Below, one piece after another: positions 45,623 through 56,718 of a stretch of DNA of 64,000 nucleotides. The DNA comes from Paraburkholderia sp. SOS3 (GTDB lineage Bacteria; Pseudomonadota; Gammaproteobacteria; Burkholderiales; Burkholderiaceae), in assembly GCF_001922345.1 (NCBI RefSeq), contig NZ_CP018811.1, positions 1,922,001 through 1,986,000 of the forward strand, in the 5' to 3' direction. The notes under the pieces are model-generated. The model worked only from the letters and a program-made list of their open reading frames with translations, searched no databases and had not been told where the DNA came from. The translations under genes were made by a program, and so were the position numbers. How positions within the stretch are numbered: position 1 is the first letter of the stretch; the number at the start of each line of letters is the position of its first letter.

Positions 45623-48144
45623 AGCTCTCCCGTAACGGTTTGTGGTGTCGGCGCCTCGCGCCCGCCGTTGCTCGGGCCGTCGGGTTCGCCGATGGGCAGA
45701 CTGCAGTGGAAAGTGGCACCGGTGATGTGGCCGTCCGCTTCGACGTTGTTCACCACCCACAGGCGGCCGCGGTGAGACTCGATAATCGAGCGGCAGATAT
45801 TGAGGCCCATGCCCATGCCGTCCGACTTCGTGCTGTAAAACGGTTCGAACAGATGCTCGGCGGTCGCTTCGTCGACGCCGGGACCCTGGTCGACGACGCT
45901 GATGCACACATTGCCCGCCTCGAGCCGCGCGATCACGCGAATCACGGGATCGACGGCATCGGGCCGCGCATCGTGCATCGCTTCGGCGCCGTTCTTCAGC
46001 AGGTTCACGAGCACCTGCTCGATCAGCACCGGATCGACATAGATGACAGGCAGTCGCGAGCGGATATCGGTAACGATGCGAATGCGGCGCTTGCGTGCCT
46101 CGAGTTCGGCCAGCCCGACCGCATCCGCGACGATATCGGCGACGCGGGTCGCCTGGCGCTTCGGTTCGCTGCGTTTCACGAATTCACGGATCCGCTTGAT
46201 GATCATGCCGGCCCGTACGGCCTGCTGCGCCGTCTTTTCGAGCACCGGCAGCAGATTGTCGGGAGTTGTCCGCCCCGATTTAACCAGCGCAACCGCGCCA
46301 GAGCAATAGTTGTTGATCGCGGCGAGCGGCTGGTTCAACTCGTGCGCGAGCGACGATGCCATTTCGCCCATCGTCATCAGGCGGCTCGTGAACTGCAGTT
46401 TCTCGTCCTGCTGGCGCGCGAGTTCCTGCGCCTGCTTGCGCGTGGTGATGTCGGTGGCGATCTGCATCTGCGCAAGGTGGCCGTCGACCCACTGAATATA
46501 CTGGCGCCGCACTTCGAACCACTTCTGTATGCCCTGCACATACACTTCCTGCGCATCGGCCGTGCTTTCGGTCAGCGCGGCGGCGGGCAGCCCCGCGTAG
46601 GTGTCTACCATATCGATCGAATCGGACGACGCCTGCGAACTGTCGAAACCGCCGCCGCCGGCCAGCTCGAGGTGACCGTCGGGGCGAATGCCGAACAGGT
46701 GCCGGTAATAGCGGTTCGCGAACAGCAGTTCGGCTTCGTCGGCGGCGAGCACGGACACCGCGGCATCGAGGCTTTCGAGCACCGTCGTGAAGCGTTCGTG
46801 CGCGGCGGCCAGTTCCTCGCGCGCGCGCTTCGGTTCGGTGATGTCGGTCATCGACGACATCCAGCCGGTCTGCCGCCCGGAGCTGTCGATCAGCGGCGAG
46901 ACGTACAGCCGTGCATGAAACAGCGATCCGTCCTTGCGCCGCACGCGCAATTCGAAACCCGACGACGGCGCCTTGCCGCGCAAGGTCATGTCGAGCTGGC
47001 GCTGCATCTCCGGATACGAATCGCGCGGCCAGTACGGGAATGGCGCGGTCTTGCCGACCAGATCGATCTCGTCCCAGCCTGTCATCCGGCAGAACGCCGG
47101 ATTCACGTGCGTGATGCGGCCGTGCATATCGAGCACGCGCATGCCGATCAGCACCGAGTTTTCCATCGCGCGCCGGAAGAACGCTTCCGCGTAGAGCGCC
47201 TGTTGCGCCTCGAAGCGCTGCCGCGTGTGTTTCCACAAGCTCCACAGGCTCCACAACACGAAGCACGACAGGCCCGCGACGAGCCACACGAGCGTGTTGT
47301 TCGTGAAGTTCGTCATCTGCGGGTACGCGTAGACGCGCACCGAGATACCCTGGCCCGGCGGATCGAGCGGCAGATCGTAGTACGCGTCGCGCGGCAGGCG
47401 CGGGCGCGTCGAGGTCGTGGCGAGCTCGCGGTTGTTGACGTCGATGATCGAGATCTTGTACTTCGCGGACAGCTCGGGCGGGATGTCGCGCTTCAACATG
47501 CCTTCGACCGAGAACACCGCGGCGATGCTGCCGAGAAACTCGCGGTCGCGGTAAACAGGCGTCTGCAGCGTGATATAGCCATTGCCGAGATCGTCGTAGA
47601 GCAGCGGCGAATACACCTGGCGGCGCGTCGTGCGTGCTTCGTTGAACGCGGCTTTGACGGCCTCGTCCATCTGCTGCTCGTTCGGTTTGGCGAGGCGCTG
47701 GCCGAGCACCGGCAGCGGCGTGTTGGGCCAGCGCGGCTGCGATTCGGACGTGTACCAGTTCATGTAGAGGATCTCGGGATGCCCCTGCATGATGTCGGCG
47801 GTGGAAACCTGGAACGAGTGCGGGTCCGCGCGACCCGTGACGAGGTCGCGCGCGAGCGCCTGAATCTGCTCCTGCGCGCCCGTCATCGACAGGCGGATCT
47901 GCTGCTGTGCCCACGCCACGTTGCGGTACAGCGTGTCTTCCTGCTGCTGCTGCTCGCGCCGGTTGAGACTCCACAAAATGAGGCTCATCACCACGAGGAA
48001 CACGAGGATCGACAGCAGCGGCGTCAGCAAATAGGAATTCGACCACCACGGTCCGTGGTGCCAGCGGGACGGCGACGTATCCGCCGGCGAACCGGACGGC
48101 CGCGCCGAGCGTGCGAAAAGCCGATCGGTCAACATGGACCGCAT
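45619..48144 (-). CDS. Membrane PAS sensor histidine kinase (DctB/FixL-like)
   Basis: An 841-residue kinase. Two hydrophobic segments (about 40-60 and 285-310) bracket a periplasmic domain of about 220 residues resembling CHASE/dCache sensors. Two PAS domains follow (LIGMRVLDMHGRITHVNPAFCRMTGW; AAVSVLAADEAELLFANRYYRHLFG), then HisKA with MGEMASSLAHELNQPLAAINNY and HATPase (NLLKNGAEAM, DQGPGV, GMGMGLNI). No heme-binding motif is clear. Start uncertain between GTG 48195 and ATGs at 48144 and 48135. It diverges from the pyruvate dehydrogenase operon, which is a plausible target. Confidence 0.92.
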   Translation of the reverse strand: MRSMLTDRLFARSARPSGSPADTSPSRWHHGPWWSNSYLLTPLLSILVFLVVMSLILWSLNRREQQQQEDTLYRNVAWAQQQIRLSMTGAQEQIQALARDLVTGRADPHSFQVSTADIMQGHPEILYMNWYTSESQPRWPNTPLPVLGQRLAKPNEQQMDEAVKAAFNEARTTRRQVYSPLLYDDLGNGYITLQTPVYRDREFLGSIAAVFSVEGMLKRDIPPELSAKYKISIIDVNNRELATTSTRPRLPRDAYYDLPLDPPGQGISVRVYAYPQMTNFTNNTLVWLVAGLSCFVLWSLWSLWKHTRQRFEAQQALYAEAFFRRAMENSVLIGMRVLDMHGRITHVNPAFCRMTGWDEIDLVGKTAPFPYWPRDSYPEMQRQLDMTLRGKAPSSGFELRVRRKDGSLFHARLYVSPLIDSSGRQTGWMSSMTDITEPKRAREELAAAHERFTTVLESLDAAVSVLAADEAELLFANRYYRHLFGIRPDGHLELAGGGGFDSSQASSDSIDMVDTYAGLPAAALTESTADAQEVYVQGIQKWFEVRRQYIQWVDGHLAQMQIATDITTRKQAQELARQQDEKLQFTSRLMTMGEMASSLAHELNQPLAAINNYCSGAVALVKSGRTTPDNLLPVLEKTAQQAVRAGMIIKRIREFVKRSEPKRQATRVADIVADAVGLAELEARKRRIRIVTDIRSRLPVIYVDPVLIEQVLVNLLKNGAEAMHDARPDAVDPVIRVIARLEAGNVCISVVDQGPGVDEATAEHLFEPFYSTKSDGMGMGLNICRSIIESHRGRLWVVNNVEADGHITGATFHCSLPIGEPDGPSNGGREAPTPQTVTGEL

Positions 48145-48253
48145 TGTAGCGCAGCAGGTCCGTACGAAATCGCGCAGAAAAGCGGCGAAAGTCACATTAA
48201 CGGGAGCAAACTAGATCACGTACCAGCAGATGGGCAGTCAAATCAGGGTGCGC

Positions 48254-48309
48254 CGCAACAATTTTCCGCATTATGAGAAAGCATCTCGCAATTCGAAAAT
48301 TTTGTTGCG
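48254..48309. promoter_or_regulatory. Imperfect inverted repeat in the aceE promoter region
   Basis: CGCAACAATTTT (48254-48265) and AAAATTTTGTTGCG (48296-48309) form inverted arms of a possible operator. A possible -35/-10 pair, TTGCGT (48304-48309) and TAAAAT (about 48328-48333), follows with an 18-base spacer. Confidence 0.45.
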
Positions 48310-48411
48310 TGGACCTCGTGGGCATCATTAAAATCGGCCGAAACTGCCGCGGCCGTGCCTCGTCCGCGTCGTCCACTCACACGAGCGTTCCTCTATATCC
48401 AGGAGACGAGC

Positions 48412-51123
48412 ATGTCCGCTGTACCCGATGAAGTACTGAAATATGTTGCTGCCTCGCAGGACGACAACGATCCGCAAGAAACGGCTGAATGGCTCGAAGC
48501 GCTCGATGGCGTGATTTCTGCTGTGGGCCCGAACCGTGCTCACTATTTGATCGAAAAGCAGATCGAATTCGCGCGCGTGCACGGCGAACATCTGCCGTTT
48601 TCGGCCAACACCCCCTACATCAACACGATCCCGGTTGCGAATCAGGCGAAGATTCCCGGCGACCAGGACATCGAACACCGGATCCGCTCGTACACGCGCT
48701 GGAACGCGATGGCGATGGTGCTGCGCGCGGGCAAGGACACCAACGTCGGCGGCCATATCGCTTCATTCGCCTCGGCGGCCACGCTGTACGACGTCGGCTT
48801 CAACCATTTCTGGCATGCGCCGTCCGCCGATCACGGCGGCGACCTCGTGTTCGTGCAAGGCCATTCGTCGCCGGGCGTCTATGCGCGCGCGTTCCTGCTG
48901 GGCCGGCTATCGGAGAAGCAGGTCGACAACTTCCGCCAGGAAGTAGGCGGCGAGGGCATCTCGTCGTATCCGCACCCGTGGCTGATGCCGGACTTCTGGC
49001 AATTCCCGACCGTGTCGATGGGCCTCGGTCCGATCATGGCGATCTATCAGGCGCGCTTCATGAAGTACCTGCAGGCGCGCGGCATCGCGAAGACCGAAGG
49101 CCGCAAGGTCTGGGCGTTCCTCGGCGACGGCGAAACCGATGAGCCGGAATCGCTCGGCGCAATCGGCATGGCCGGCCGCGAGCGGCTCGACAACCTCGTA
49201 TTCGTGATCAACTGCAATCTGCAGCGTTTGGACGGCCCGGTGCGCGGCAATGGCAAGATCATCCAGGAACTCGAAAGCGAATTCCGCGGCGCGGGCTGGA
49301 ACGTGATCAAGGTCGTCTGGGGCAGCCGTTGGGATGCGCTGTTCGCACGCGACAAGTCGGGCGCGCTGATGCGCCGGATGATGGAAGTCGTCGACGGCGA
49401 ATATCAGACGTATAAGTCGGAGTCGGGCGCCTTCGTGCGCGAGCACTTCTTCAACACGCCGGAACTGAAGGCGCTCGTCGCGGACTGGTCCGACGACGAC
49501 ATCTGGAATCTGAACCGCGGCGGCCACGACCCGCACAAGATCTTCGCGGCCTACAAGGCGGCGACCGAGGCGAAGAACCAGCCGACCGTGATCCTCGCGA
49601 AGACGATCAAGGGCTACGGGATGGGCGAAGCCGGCCAGGCGATGAACATCACGCACCAGCAGAAGAAGATGCAGGTGGAAGCGCTGAAGCAGTTCCGCGA
49701 CCAGTTCCGCCTGCCGATCCCGGACGAAGAGATCGCGCACATTCCGTATCTGACGTTCGAAGAAGGCTCGAAGGAACTCGAGTACATGCGCGCGCGCCGC
49801 CAGGAGCTCGGCGGTTATCTGCCGGCGCGCCGCCAGAAGGCGGAGTCGCTGCCGGTGCCGGAACTGTCGGTGTTCGAGCCGCTGCTGAAGGGCACCGGCG
49901 AAGGCCGCGAGATCTCGACGACGATGGCGTTCGTGCGGATCCTGAACATCCTGCTGAAGGACAAGACGCTCGGCAAGCGCGTCGTGCCGATCGTGCCGGA
50001 CGAGTCGCGCACCTTCGGCATGGAGGGTCTGTTCCGCCAGATCGGCATCTGGAATCAGGACGGTCAGAAGTATGTGCCGGAAGACTCCGACCAGCTGATG
50101 TTCTACAAGGAATCGGAAACCGGCCAGATCCTGCAGGAAGGGATCAACGAAGCAGGCGGCATGTCGGACTGGATCGCGGCGGCGACGTCGTACTCGACGC
50201 ACAACGAGATCATGATCCCGTTCTACATCTACTATTCGATGTTCGGCTTCCAGCGCATCGGCGATCTCGCATGGGCCGCCGGCGACATGCGCTCGCGCGG
50301 TTTCCTGCTCGGCGGCACGGCGGGCCGCACGACGCTGAACGGCGAAGGTCTGCAACACGAAGACGGGCACTCGCTGCTGTGGGCGTCGTCGATTCCGAAC
50401 TGCATCAGCTACGATCCGACCTTCGGCTACGAGCTCGCGGTGATCATTCAGGACGGCCTGCGCCGGATGGTGCAGGAGCAGGAGGACGTGTTCTATTACC
50501 TGACGGTGATGAACGAGAACTACGAGCATCCTGCGATTCCGCAGGGTGACGCCGTGGCGTCGGACATCATCAAGGGCATGTACGCGTTCCGCAAGGCCGA
50601 CGGTGACGCCGCATCGGGCAAGAATGCGCCGCGCGTGCAACTGATGGGCGCGGGCACGATCTTCAACGAAGTGATCGCCGCCGCCGACCTGCTGAAGAAC
50701 GACTGGGGCGTCGCGGCCGACCTGTGGAGCGTGCCGAGCTTCACAGAACTCGCGCGCGAAGGCCATGAAGTGCAGCGCTGGAACCTGCTGCATCCGACCG
50801 AAGAGAAGAAGCTCTCGCACGTCGAGAAGCTGCTCAAGGATGCGAAGGGCCCGGTGATCGCATCGACCGATTACGTGCGCGCGCTGAGCGAGCAGATCCG
50901 CGCCTTCGTACCGCAACGCTACGTCGTGCTCGGCACCGACGGCTTCGGCCGTTCGGACACGCGCGAGCAACTGCGCCACTTCTTCGAAGTCGACCGCTAC
51001 TGGGTGACCGTGGCCGCGCTGAATGCGCTTGCCGATGAGGGTACGATTGAGCGCAAGGTCGTGGCCGACGCGCTGAAGAAGTACAACCTCGACCCGTCCA
51101 AACCCAATCCGATGACCGTCTAA
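48412..51123 (+). CDS. aceE: Pyruvate dehydrogenase E1 component
   Basis: A 903-residue homodimeric E1, decarboxylating pyruvate with thiamine diphosphate. The ThDP-binding motif [13 protein letters not shown] with the following N (residues about 236-270) is clear. The family blocks [27 protein letters not shown] and [17 protein letters not shown] are present. Length is slightly above that of E. coli AceE (887). AGGAGACGAGC is the ribosome site before ATG 48412. It opens the aceE-aceF-lpdA operon. Confidence 0.98.
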   Translation: MSAVPDEVLKYVAASQDDNDPQETAEWLEALDGVISAVGPNRAHYLIEKQIEFARVHGEHLPFSANTPYINTIPVANQAKIPGDQDIEHRIRSYTRWNAMAMVLRAGKDTNVGGHIASFASAATLYDVGFNHFWHAPSADHGGDLVFVQGHSSPGVYARAFLLGRLSEKQVDNFRQEVGGEGISSYPHPWLMPDFWQFPTVSMGLGPIMAIYQARFMKYLQARGIAKTEGRKVWAFLGDGETDEPESLGAIGMAGRERLDNLVFVINCNLQRLDGPVRGNGKIIQELESEFRGAGWNVIKVVWGSRWDALFARDKSGALMRRMMEVVDGEYQTYKSESGAFVREHFFNTPELKALVADWSDDDIWNLNRGGHDPHKIFAAYKAATEAKNQPTVILAKTIKGYGMGEAGQAMNITHQQKKMQVEALKQFRDQFRLPIPDEEIAHIPYLTFEEGSKELEYMRARRQELGGYLPARRQKAESLPVPELSVFEPLLKGTGEGREISTTMAFVRILNILLKDKTLGKRVVPIVPDESRTFGMEGLFRQIGIWNQDGQKYVPEDSDQLMFYKESETGQILQEGINEAGGMSDWIAAATSYSTHNEIMIPFYIYYSMFGFQRIGDLAWAAGDMRSRGFLLGGTAGRTTLNGEGLQHEDGHSLLWASSIPNCISYDPTFGYELAVIIQDGLRRMVQEQEDVFYYLTVMNENYEHPAIPQGDAVASDIIKGMYAFRKADGDAASGKNAPRVQLMGAGTIFNEVIAAADLLKNDWGVAADLWSVPSFTELAREGHEVQRWNLLHPTEEKKLSHVEKLLKDAKGPVIASTDYVRALSEQIRAFVPQRYVVLGTDGFGRSDTREQLRHFFEVDRYWVTVAALNALADEGTIERKVVADALKKYNLDPSKPNPMTV

Positions 51124-51205
51124 CTCGTCGCCCCCCCGGCGACGTCGTGCGCACTCCGCTTTCGATGCCGGGCGGAGTGCGCTCGGCCCTGGAGACACAA
51201 AACAA

Positions 51206-52897
51206 ATGAGCCAAGCGATCGAAGTCAAGGTGCCGGACATCGGCGATTACAAGGACGTTCCTGTAATCGAGGTGCTGGTGAAGGCGGGTGATACCGTCGA
51301 GAAAGAGCAGTCGTTGGTGACGCTGGAATCCGACAAGGCGACGATGGATGTGCCGAGTCCGGTGTCCGGCGTCGTCAAGGAAATCAAGGTCAAGGTCGGC
51401 GATAACGTATCGGAAGGTACGCTGATCGTCGTGGTCGACGGTGAAGGCGCGGGCGCTGCGCCGTCGAAGGCTCCTGCGCAAGCTCAGGCTAACGGCGCGG
51501 CCGCGCCTGCTGCGCAAGCCGCTGCTGCGGCTGCCGCACCCGCCGCTGCGCCTGCTGCTGCACCGGCCGCTGCAAGCGGTGGCGGCGTGCAGGAAGTGAA
51601 GGTGCCCGATATCGGCGACTACAAGGATGTGCCGGTCATCGAAATTGCCGTCAAGGTCGGCGATCGCGTCGAGAAGGAACAGTCGCTGATCACGCTGGAA
51701 TCGGACAAGGCGACGATGGATGTGCCGAGCCCCGCTGCCGGTGTCGTCAAGGAAGTCAAGGTCAAGGTCGGCGATAACGTGTCCGAAGGCACGGTCATCG
51801 TGCTGATCGAAGGCGCTGGCGGGGCGGCTCCTGCGCCTGCTGCCGCCGCGCCGCAGAAACCGGTCGAAGCGCCGTCCGACGCGCCGCAAAAGCCGGCCGC
51901 CGCACCTGCTGCCGCGCAGCCGTCCGCGCTGGCGCAGGCGCCGGTGATTCCGGCCGGCGAGGGCGGTGCGTACCGGCCGAGCCATGCGTCGCCGTCGGTG
52001 CGCAAATTCGCGCGAGAACTCGGCGTCGACGTCGCGCGCGTGCAGGGCACCGGCCCCAAAGGGCGCGTCACGCAGGATGACGTGACCGCGTTCGTGAAGG
52101 GCGTGATGACGGGCGAGCGCGCCGCGCCGGCTGCTGCCGCCGGCGCACCGGCAGGCGGCGGTGAGCTGAACCTGCTGCCGTGGCCGAAGATCGATTTCAC
52201 GAAGTTCGGCCCGATCGACCCGAAGCCGCTGTCGCGCATCAAGAAGATTTCGGGCGCGAACCTGCATCGCAACTGGGTCATGATTCCGCACGTCACGAAC
52301 AACGACGAAGCGGATATTACGGAGCTCGAAGCGTTGCGCGTGCAACTGAACAAGGAAAACGAAAAGGCGGGCGTGAAGTTCACGATGCTCGCGTTCGTGA
52401 TCAAGGCAGTCGTCGCCGCGCTGAAGAAATTCCCGACCTTCAATACGAGCCTCGACGGCGACAACCTCGTCTACAAGCAGTATTTCCATATCGGCTTTGC
52501 GGCCGATACGCCGAACGGTCTCGTCGTGCCGGTGATCCGCGATGCGGACAAGAAGGGTCTTGTCGATATCGCGAAGGAAATGACGGAACTGTCGAAGCTC
52601 GCGCGCGACGGCAAGCTCAAGCCCGAGCAGATGCAGGGCGGCTCGTTCTCGATTTCGTCGCTGGGCGGCATCGGCGGCACGCATTTCACGCCGATCATCA
52701 ACGCACCCGAAGTCGCGATTCTCGGTTTGTCGCGCAGCTTCATGAAGCCGGTGTGGGACGGCAAGCAGTTCGTGCCGCGTCTGACGCTGCCGCTGTCGCT
52801 GTCGTACGACCATCGCGTGATCGACGGCGCGGAAGCGGCGCGCTTTAACGCGTATCTGAGTTCGATCCTCGGCGACTTCCGGCGGGTCATTCTTTGA
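51206..52897 (+). CDS. aceF: Pyruvate dehydrogenase E2, dihydrolipoyllysine acetyltransferase
   Basis: A 563-residue E2 core protein with two lipoyl domains (Lys44 and Lys168 in [10 protein letters not shown]), each followed by a long Ala/Pro-rich linker. The peripheral-subunit-binding domain spans about 256-295 ([17 protein letters not shown]). The catalytic domain ends with [15 protein letters not shown], where His536 acts. It transfers the acetyl group to CoA. E. coli AceF has three lipoyl domains; two is common in this group. Confidence 0.98.
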   Translation: MSQAIEVKVPDIGDYKDVPVIEVLVKAGDTVEKEQSLVTLESDKATMDVPSPVSGVVKEIKVKVGDNVSEGTLIVVVDGEGAGAAPSKAPAQAQANGAAAPAAQAAAAAAAPAAAPAAAPAAASGGGVQEVKVPDIGDYKDVPVIEIAVKVGDRVEKEQSLITLESDKATMDVPSPAAGVVKEVKVKVGDNVSEGTVIVLIEGAGGAAPAPAAAAPQKPVEAPSDAPQKPAAAPAAAQPSALAQAPVIPAGEGGAYRPSHASPSVRKFARELGVDVARVQGTGPKGRVTQDDVTAFVKGVMTGERAAPAAAAGAPAGGGELNLLPWPKIDFTKFGPIDPKPLSRIKKISGANLHRNWVMIPHVTNNDEADITELEALRVQLNKENEKAGVKFTMLAFVIKAVVAALKKFPTFNTSLDGDNLVYKQYFHIGFAADTPNGLVVPVIRDADKKGLVDIAKEMTELSKLARDGKLKPEQMQGGSFSISSLGGIGGTHFTPIINAPEVAILGLSRSFMKPVWDGKQFVPRLTLPLSLSYDHRVIDGAEAARFNAYLSSILGDFRRVIL

Positions 52898-53092
52898 TTT
52901 TTGCGGCGCGCGGCGTGAGCCTGATTATCGGGCTCATGCCGATGCCGTTGAACCTGGTCTGCGCACCCTATCGATCGGACAAGCGTCGTTCCAGCGTTGG
53001 GCGGCGCCTGTTTTTTCGTTGACTGATCGCCACCGGTTCATCGGCTGTGCCGCAATCCCTCATCAACACGGCAACAAGAGAAGGGGACACTC

Positions 53093-54913
53093 ATGAGTCT
53101 CGTCGAAGTTAAGGTGCCGGACATCGGCGATTTCAAGGACGTCGATGTCATTGAAGTCAATATCAAGCCGGGCGACGTCATCGAAAAAGAACAGGCGCTG
53201 ATGACGCTCGAGTCCGACAAGGCATCGATCGAGGTGCCGAGCGACACCGCGGGCACCGTCAAGGAAGTACGCGTGAAGGCGGGCGACAAGGTGTCGGAAG
53301 GCACGGTGATCGCGACCGTCGAAACGTCGGGCGAAGCGGCACCCGCAAAAGAAGAAGCCAAGCCTGCGAAGGAATCCGCGAAAGAGCCTGCCAAAGCGGC
53401 GGCGCCTGCCGCCGCGGCACAACCGGCCGCGCAGCCCGCGGCGCAATCGGCCCCGAAACAACCGGCGGCGGCTCCGCAAGCGGGCAGCTTCTCCGGCACG
53501 GCCGATATCGAATGCGATATGGTCGTGCTCGGCTCGGGCCCCGGCGGTTACTCCGCTGCGTTCCGCGCGGCCGATCTCGGCATGAAAACCGTGCTCGTCG
53601 AGCGTTACGCGACGCTTGGCGGCGTCTGTCTGAACGTCGGCTGCATTCCGTCGAAGGCGCTGCTGCATACCGCGCTCGTGATCGACGAGGCCGCGGCGCT
53701 CGGCGCACATGGCATCACGTTCGCGAAGCCGCAAGTCGATCTCGACAAGCTGCGCGAGTTCAAATCGGGCGTCGTCAAGAAGCTGACCGGCGGTCTCGGC
53801 GGCATGGCGAAGGCGCGCAAGGTCGAAGTGGTGACGGGCGTCGGCGCCTTCGTCGATCCGCATCATATGGAAGTGCAGACCGAAGGCGGCAAGAAGGTCG
53901 TCAAGTTCAAGAACGCGATTATTGCGGCCGGTTCGCAGGCCGTGAAGCTGCCGTTCATTCCCGGAGATCCGCGCGTCATCGATTCGACCGGCGCACTCGA
54001 ACTGCGCCAGATTCCGCAACGCATGCTCGTGATCGGCGGCGGTATTATCGGCCTCGAAATGGCGACCGTGTATTCGACGCTCGGCGCGCAGATCGATGTC
54101 GTCGAAATGCTCGACGGTCTCATGATGGGCGCGGACCGCGATCTCGTGAAGGTGTGGGAGAAGTTCAACAGCAAGCGTTTCGCAAACGTGATGCTGAAGA
54201 CGAAAACCACCGCGGCCGAGGCGAAACAGGACGGCATCTACGTGACGTTCGAAGGCGAGAAGGCGCCGGCCGAGCCGCAGCGTTACGACCTCGTGCTCGT
54301 CGCGGTCGGCCGCAGCCCGAACGGCAAGAAGATCGGCGCCGACAAGGCTGGCGTTGCGGTAACGGATCGCGGCTTTATTGAGGTCGACAAGCAGATGCGC
54401 ACGAATGTGCCGCACATCTACGCGATCGGCGACATCGTCGGTCAGCCGATGCTCGCGCACAAGGCGGTGCATGAAGGTCACGTGGCGGCCGAAGCCGCGC
54501 ACGGCGAAAAGGCCTACTTCGACGCGTTGCAGATTCCGTCGGTCGCCTATACGGACCCGGAAGTCGCATGGGCCGGCAAGACCGAAGACCAGTGCAAGGC
54601 CGAAGGCATCAAGTACGGCAAGGCCGTGTTCCCGTGGGCGGCGTCGGGCCGCGCGATCGCCAATGGCCGCGACGAAGGCTTTACGAAGCTGATCTTCGAC
54701 GAGCAAACGCATCGTGTGATCGGCGGCGGTATCGTCGGTCTGAATGCAGGCGACCTGATCAGCGAAGTGTGTCTCGCCGTCGAGATGGGTGCCGACGCAA
54801 CCGATATCGGCAAGACGATTCATCCGCACCCGACGCTCGGCGAGTCGATCGGTATGGCGGCCGAGTTGTACGAAGGCGTTTGCACGGATTTGCCGCCGCA
54901 GCGCAAGAAGTAA
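53093..54913 (+). CDS. lpdA: Dihydrolipoyl dehydrogenase (E3) with N-terminal lipoyl domain
   Basis: A 606-residue E3. An N-terminal lipoyl domain (residues 1-80, Lys43 in ESDKASIEVP) and Ala/Pro linker precede the flavoprotein, which starts near residue 138 with the FAD fold (VVLGSGPGGYSAAFRAADLG). The redox disulfide is GGVCLNVGCIPSK. The second FAD motif is AIGDIVG and the C-terminus has HPHPTLGES with the catalytic His-Glu. E3s with a lipoyl arm are characteristic of some proteobacterial PDH operons. It reoxidises lipoamide with NAD+. Confidence 0.98.
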   Translation: MSLVEVKVPDIGDFKDVDVIEVNIKPGDVIEKEQALMTLESDKASIEVPSDTAGTVKEVRVKAGDKVSEGTVIATVETSGEAAPAKEEAKPAKESAKEPAKAAAPAAAAQPAAQPAAQSAPKQPAAAPQAGSFSGTADIECDMVVLGSGPGGYSAAFRAADLGMKTVLVERYATLGGVCLNVGCIPSKALLHTALVIDEAAALGAHGITFAKPQVDLDKLREFKSGVVKKLTGGLGGMAKARKVEVVTGVGAFVDPHHMEVQTEGGKKVVKFKNAIIAAGSQAVKLPFIPGDPRVIDSTGALELRQIPQRMLVIGGGIIGLEMATVYSTLGAQIDVVEMLDGLMMGADRDLVKVWEKFNSKRFANVMLKTKTTAAEAKQDGIYVTFEGEKAPAEPQRYDLVLVAVGRSPNGKKIGADKAGVAVTDRGFIEVDKQMRTNVPHIYAIGDIVGQPMLAHKAVHEGHVAAEAAHGEKAYFDALQIPSVAYTDPEVAWAGKTEDQCKAEGIKYGKAVFPWAASGRAIANGRDEGFTKLIFDEQTHRVIGGGIVGLNAGDLISEVCLAVEMGADATDIGKTIHPHPTLGESIGMAAELYEGVCTDLPPQRKK

Positions 54914-54983
54914 CAGGGCAAGCGGGCGTGCGTCGCCGTTTGGCGGCGCACGGGCGCGACAAATCTACGCGAGTAAAAACAGA

Positions 54984-55022
54984 TCGGCGCGCTCCTGCGA
55001 AAGCAGGGCGCGCCGACTTTTT
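54984..55022 (+). terminator. Terminator of the PDH operon
   Basis: TCGGCGCGCTCCTGC and GCAGGGCGCGCCGA form a long stem with one mismatch and a GAAA tetraloop, followed by C and TTTTT. It lies about 70 bases after lpdA. Confidence 0.88.
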
Positions 55023-55087
55023 GCGTTGGCAGCCGCGAAGGACGGGACTCAAACGCGGGACGACCCCAGCGCGCGACCCAACTGCGC

Positions 55088-55114
55088 AAAAAAATCCCGG
55101 CCGGAGCCGGGGAT
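55088..55114 (-). terminator. Terminator of the phasin gene
   Basis: On the minus strand ATCCCCGGC and GCCGGGAT pair with one bulge around TCCG, followed by TTTTTTT. It is about 260 bases downstream of the phasin stop, so the intervening RNA would be a long 3' untranslated region. Confidence 0.65.
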
Positions 55115-55371
55115 AACGATACGCTGTTTCACGTATCGGAGCGTCTCGCCGCGACAACGGAGTCTGCGCGGCGCTGATGCCTGCCGATCAACGAACCCTT
55201 CGTTGACTCGCAGCCGCGCTGGGCCGTCTGTGTTCGTTTCGCTGAACCTTGATGGACCGGCGCGTCGTTCGAAGCCCGATGCGTTGAAACCGAAACTGAA
55301 TCTGCTGACGCGTGCTGCGCCTCCAAGCTTCAGGCGCAGCAGTCCTGCCTGCGATGCGCTCGAAGAGCGTC

Positions 55372-55959
55372 TTAAGCAGCAGCTGCCTTCTTCGTCGCCG
55401 AAGCCTGACGCGACACTTGCGCGGCAGCTTGCGAAGCGGCCTTCGATGCAGCGGTAGCGGCCGCATTGAAGTTGCTTTCCGCGATTTCGACCGCTTGCTT
55501 CGTGGCCTTGTGGACCGTTTCGTACGTCGTGTTCGCGGCAGTGATTGCCGACTTGATCACGGCGACGGCAGTTTCCGAACCGGCCGGCGCGTTCTTCGCA
55601 ACGTTGTCGACGAGTGCCTGCACCTTGCGGTTCTGCTCTTCGTATTGCGCTTCAGCGACGCGGGCGAACTCGGCCTGCGTAGCCGATGCGATTTCATACA
55701 GATGACGGCCGTACGACAGCACCTTTTCGGCGACCGGCTGCGTGAGGCTTGCTTGCAGCGCGAGCAGTTCTTGCGCGTCCTTCACCGACAGCGCGCGCTG
55801 TGCATTTTCCTGATTTTCCGCAAGCGTCGACTTGACGACTTGCAGGTTCAGTTCGACCAGCTTCTCGACGCCTTCGAATGCCTTGTTCGTGAGGCCGAAG
55901 AGGGTTTCGAGATTGGCTTTCTGGGCTGCAGCGAATTGCTCAGGGGTCAGCAGAGTCAT
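55372..55959 (-). CDS. phaP: Phasin family protein (polyhydroxyalkanoate granule)
   Basis: A 195-residue phasin. [34 protein letters not shown] is the typical phasin start. The protein is nearly all amphipathic helix, with QTRxxQ-type repeats lacking, and ends in an Ala/Lys-rich tail ([23 protein letters not shown]). Phasins coat PHA granules and set their number and size. Its promoter lies at 56114-56141. ATG at 55959 has a ribosome site (AGGAGCG) 6-7 bases upstream. Confidence 0.95.
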   Translation of the reverse strand: MTLLTPEQFAAAQKANLETLFGLTNKAFEGVEKLVELNLQVVKSTLAENQENAQRALSVKDAQELLALQASLTQPVAEKVLSYGRHLYEIASATQAEFARVAEAQYEEQNRKVQALVDNVAKNAPAGSETAVAVIKSAITAANTTYETVHKATKQAVEIAESNFNAAATAASKAASQAAAQVSRQASATKKAAAA

Positions 55960-56113
55960 GTTTACGCTCCTGAAGTACCGGTCCGTCTGGCGCGGACCGA
56001 GTTGGGTTAATCATTTCCGGGATCGGACCTTCCGCAAGACATATGGGCCGATCGAAGCGTTGCGCCGCGCCGCTCAAAGAAACGAGGCATTGTGCGCCGC
56101 AACAATGGTTCCC

Positions 56114-56141
56114 ATTTTAGGACAGTGCCTAACCTTGTCAA
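56114..56141 (-). promoter_or_regulatory. Sigma-70 promoter of phaP
   Basis: On the minus strand TTGACA (56136-56141) and TAAAAT (56114-56119) are separated by 16 bases. The start would be near 56107, with a leader of about 150 bases. Confidence 0.78.
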
Positions 56142-56148
56142 GTATTTT

Positions 56149-56163
56149 TTGTGCATCGCACAA
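56149..56163. promoter_or_regulatory. Inverted repeat upstream of the phaP promoter
   Basis: TTGTGC-ATC-GCACAA is a perfect inverted repeat just upstream of the phaP -35. It could be the target of PhaR, the phasin repressor known in this lineage. The exact consensus cannot be checked here. Confidence 0.5.
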
Positions 56164-56689
56164 TGCTGATAATTTATCGAGAAAACAATACGTTATGAAG
56201 CATTTATGGAGTTGCGAAATCGCATGCTTATTGAGTCGATGCACCGTAATGGCGTTCCTTTCTTGTGATGTTTAACGCAAACCTGTGAGGTTTCGTGAGC
56301 TACCTAACAAACTTCGGTAGCCGCGCTAGAATCGCGGCGTAAACTAAAACTGTCGCGGAACGTTAAATCGCTATCCCGGTCGAACGCGCGATGCGCCGGT
56401 CTGCAGTCGTTGCTGAAGAGCGGGTTTGACGGCCTGACAGGGCGCTCGCGCGCCGCCGGTTGCACACAAGGCGCTTTGCGTTGATGCGCCGCGTGCGGGC
56501 TTCGCGACCGTCATTCCCTGATCAAGTCCCTGCGTGAACCTGCCGTTATGCGAGGAAATCGTTTTCAGCATGACGGCGCCGATCGTTCGCCCCGGTGATT
56601 GATGTTTTCGATGAAGATCGTGTCAACCATTGGTTAATAGCAATCGAGGCTTACAACTCGGTTTAAAGAGTGTCGATAAGTGCTTAAAT

Positions 56690-56718
56690 TTGCTAATTTT
56701 TCGTTGATTCACTACACT
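56690..56718 (+). promoter_or_regulatory. Promoter of pbpG
   Basis: TTGCTA (56690-56695) and TACACT (56713-56718) have a 17-base spacer. The start would be near 56725, about 30 bases before the pbpG ATG. Confidence 0.65.

Larger units (their letters stand above)
54914..55371. other. Intergenic region between convergent lpdA and phaP
   Basis: About 460 bases without a recognised gene. It holds the terminator of the PDH operon at 54984-55022 and the phasin terminator at 55088-55114. The rest shows no structure I can explain. Confidence 0.5.

Noticed and set aside
45640..48276. An 878-codon plus-strand open frame
   Set aside because: It is antisense to the PAS kinase, which has all of its kinase motifs. 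The frame has no motif of its own.
48907..51240. A 777-codon minus-strand open frame
   Set aside because: It mirrors aceE. The composition is Arg/His/Val-rich with no domain, while the plus strand has a complete E1.
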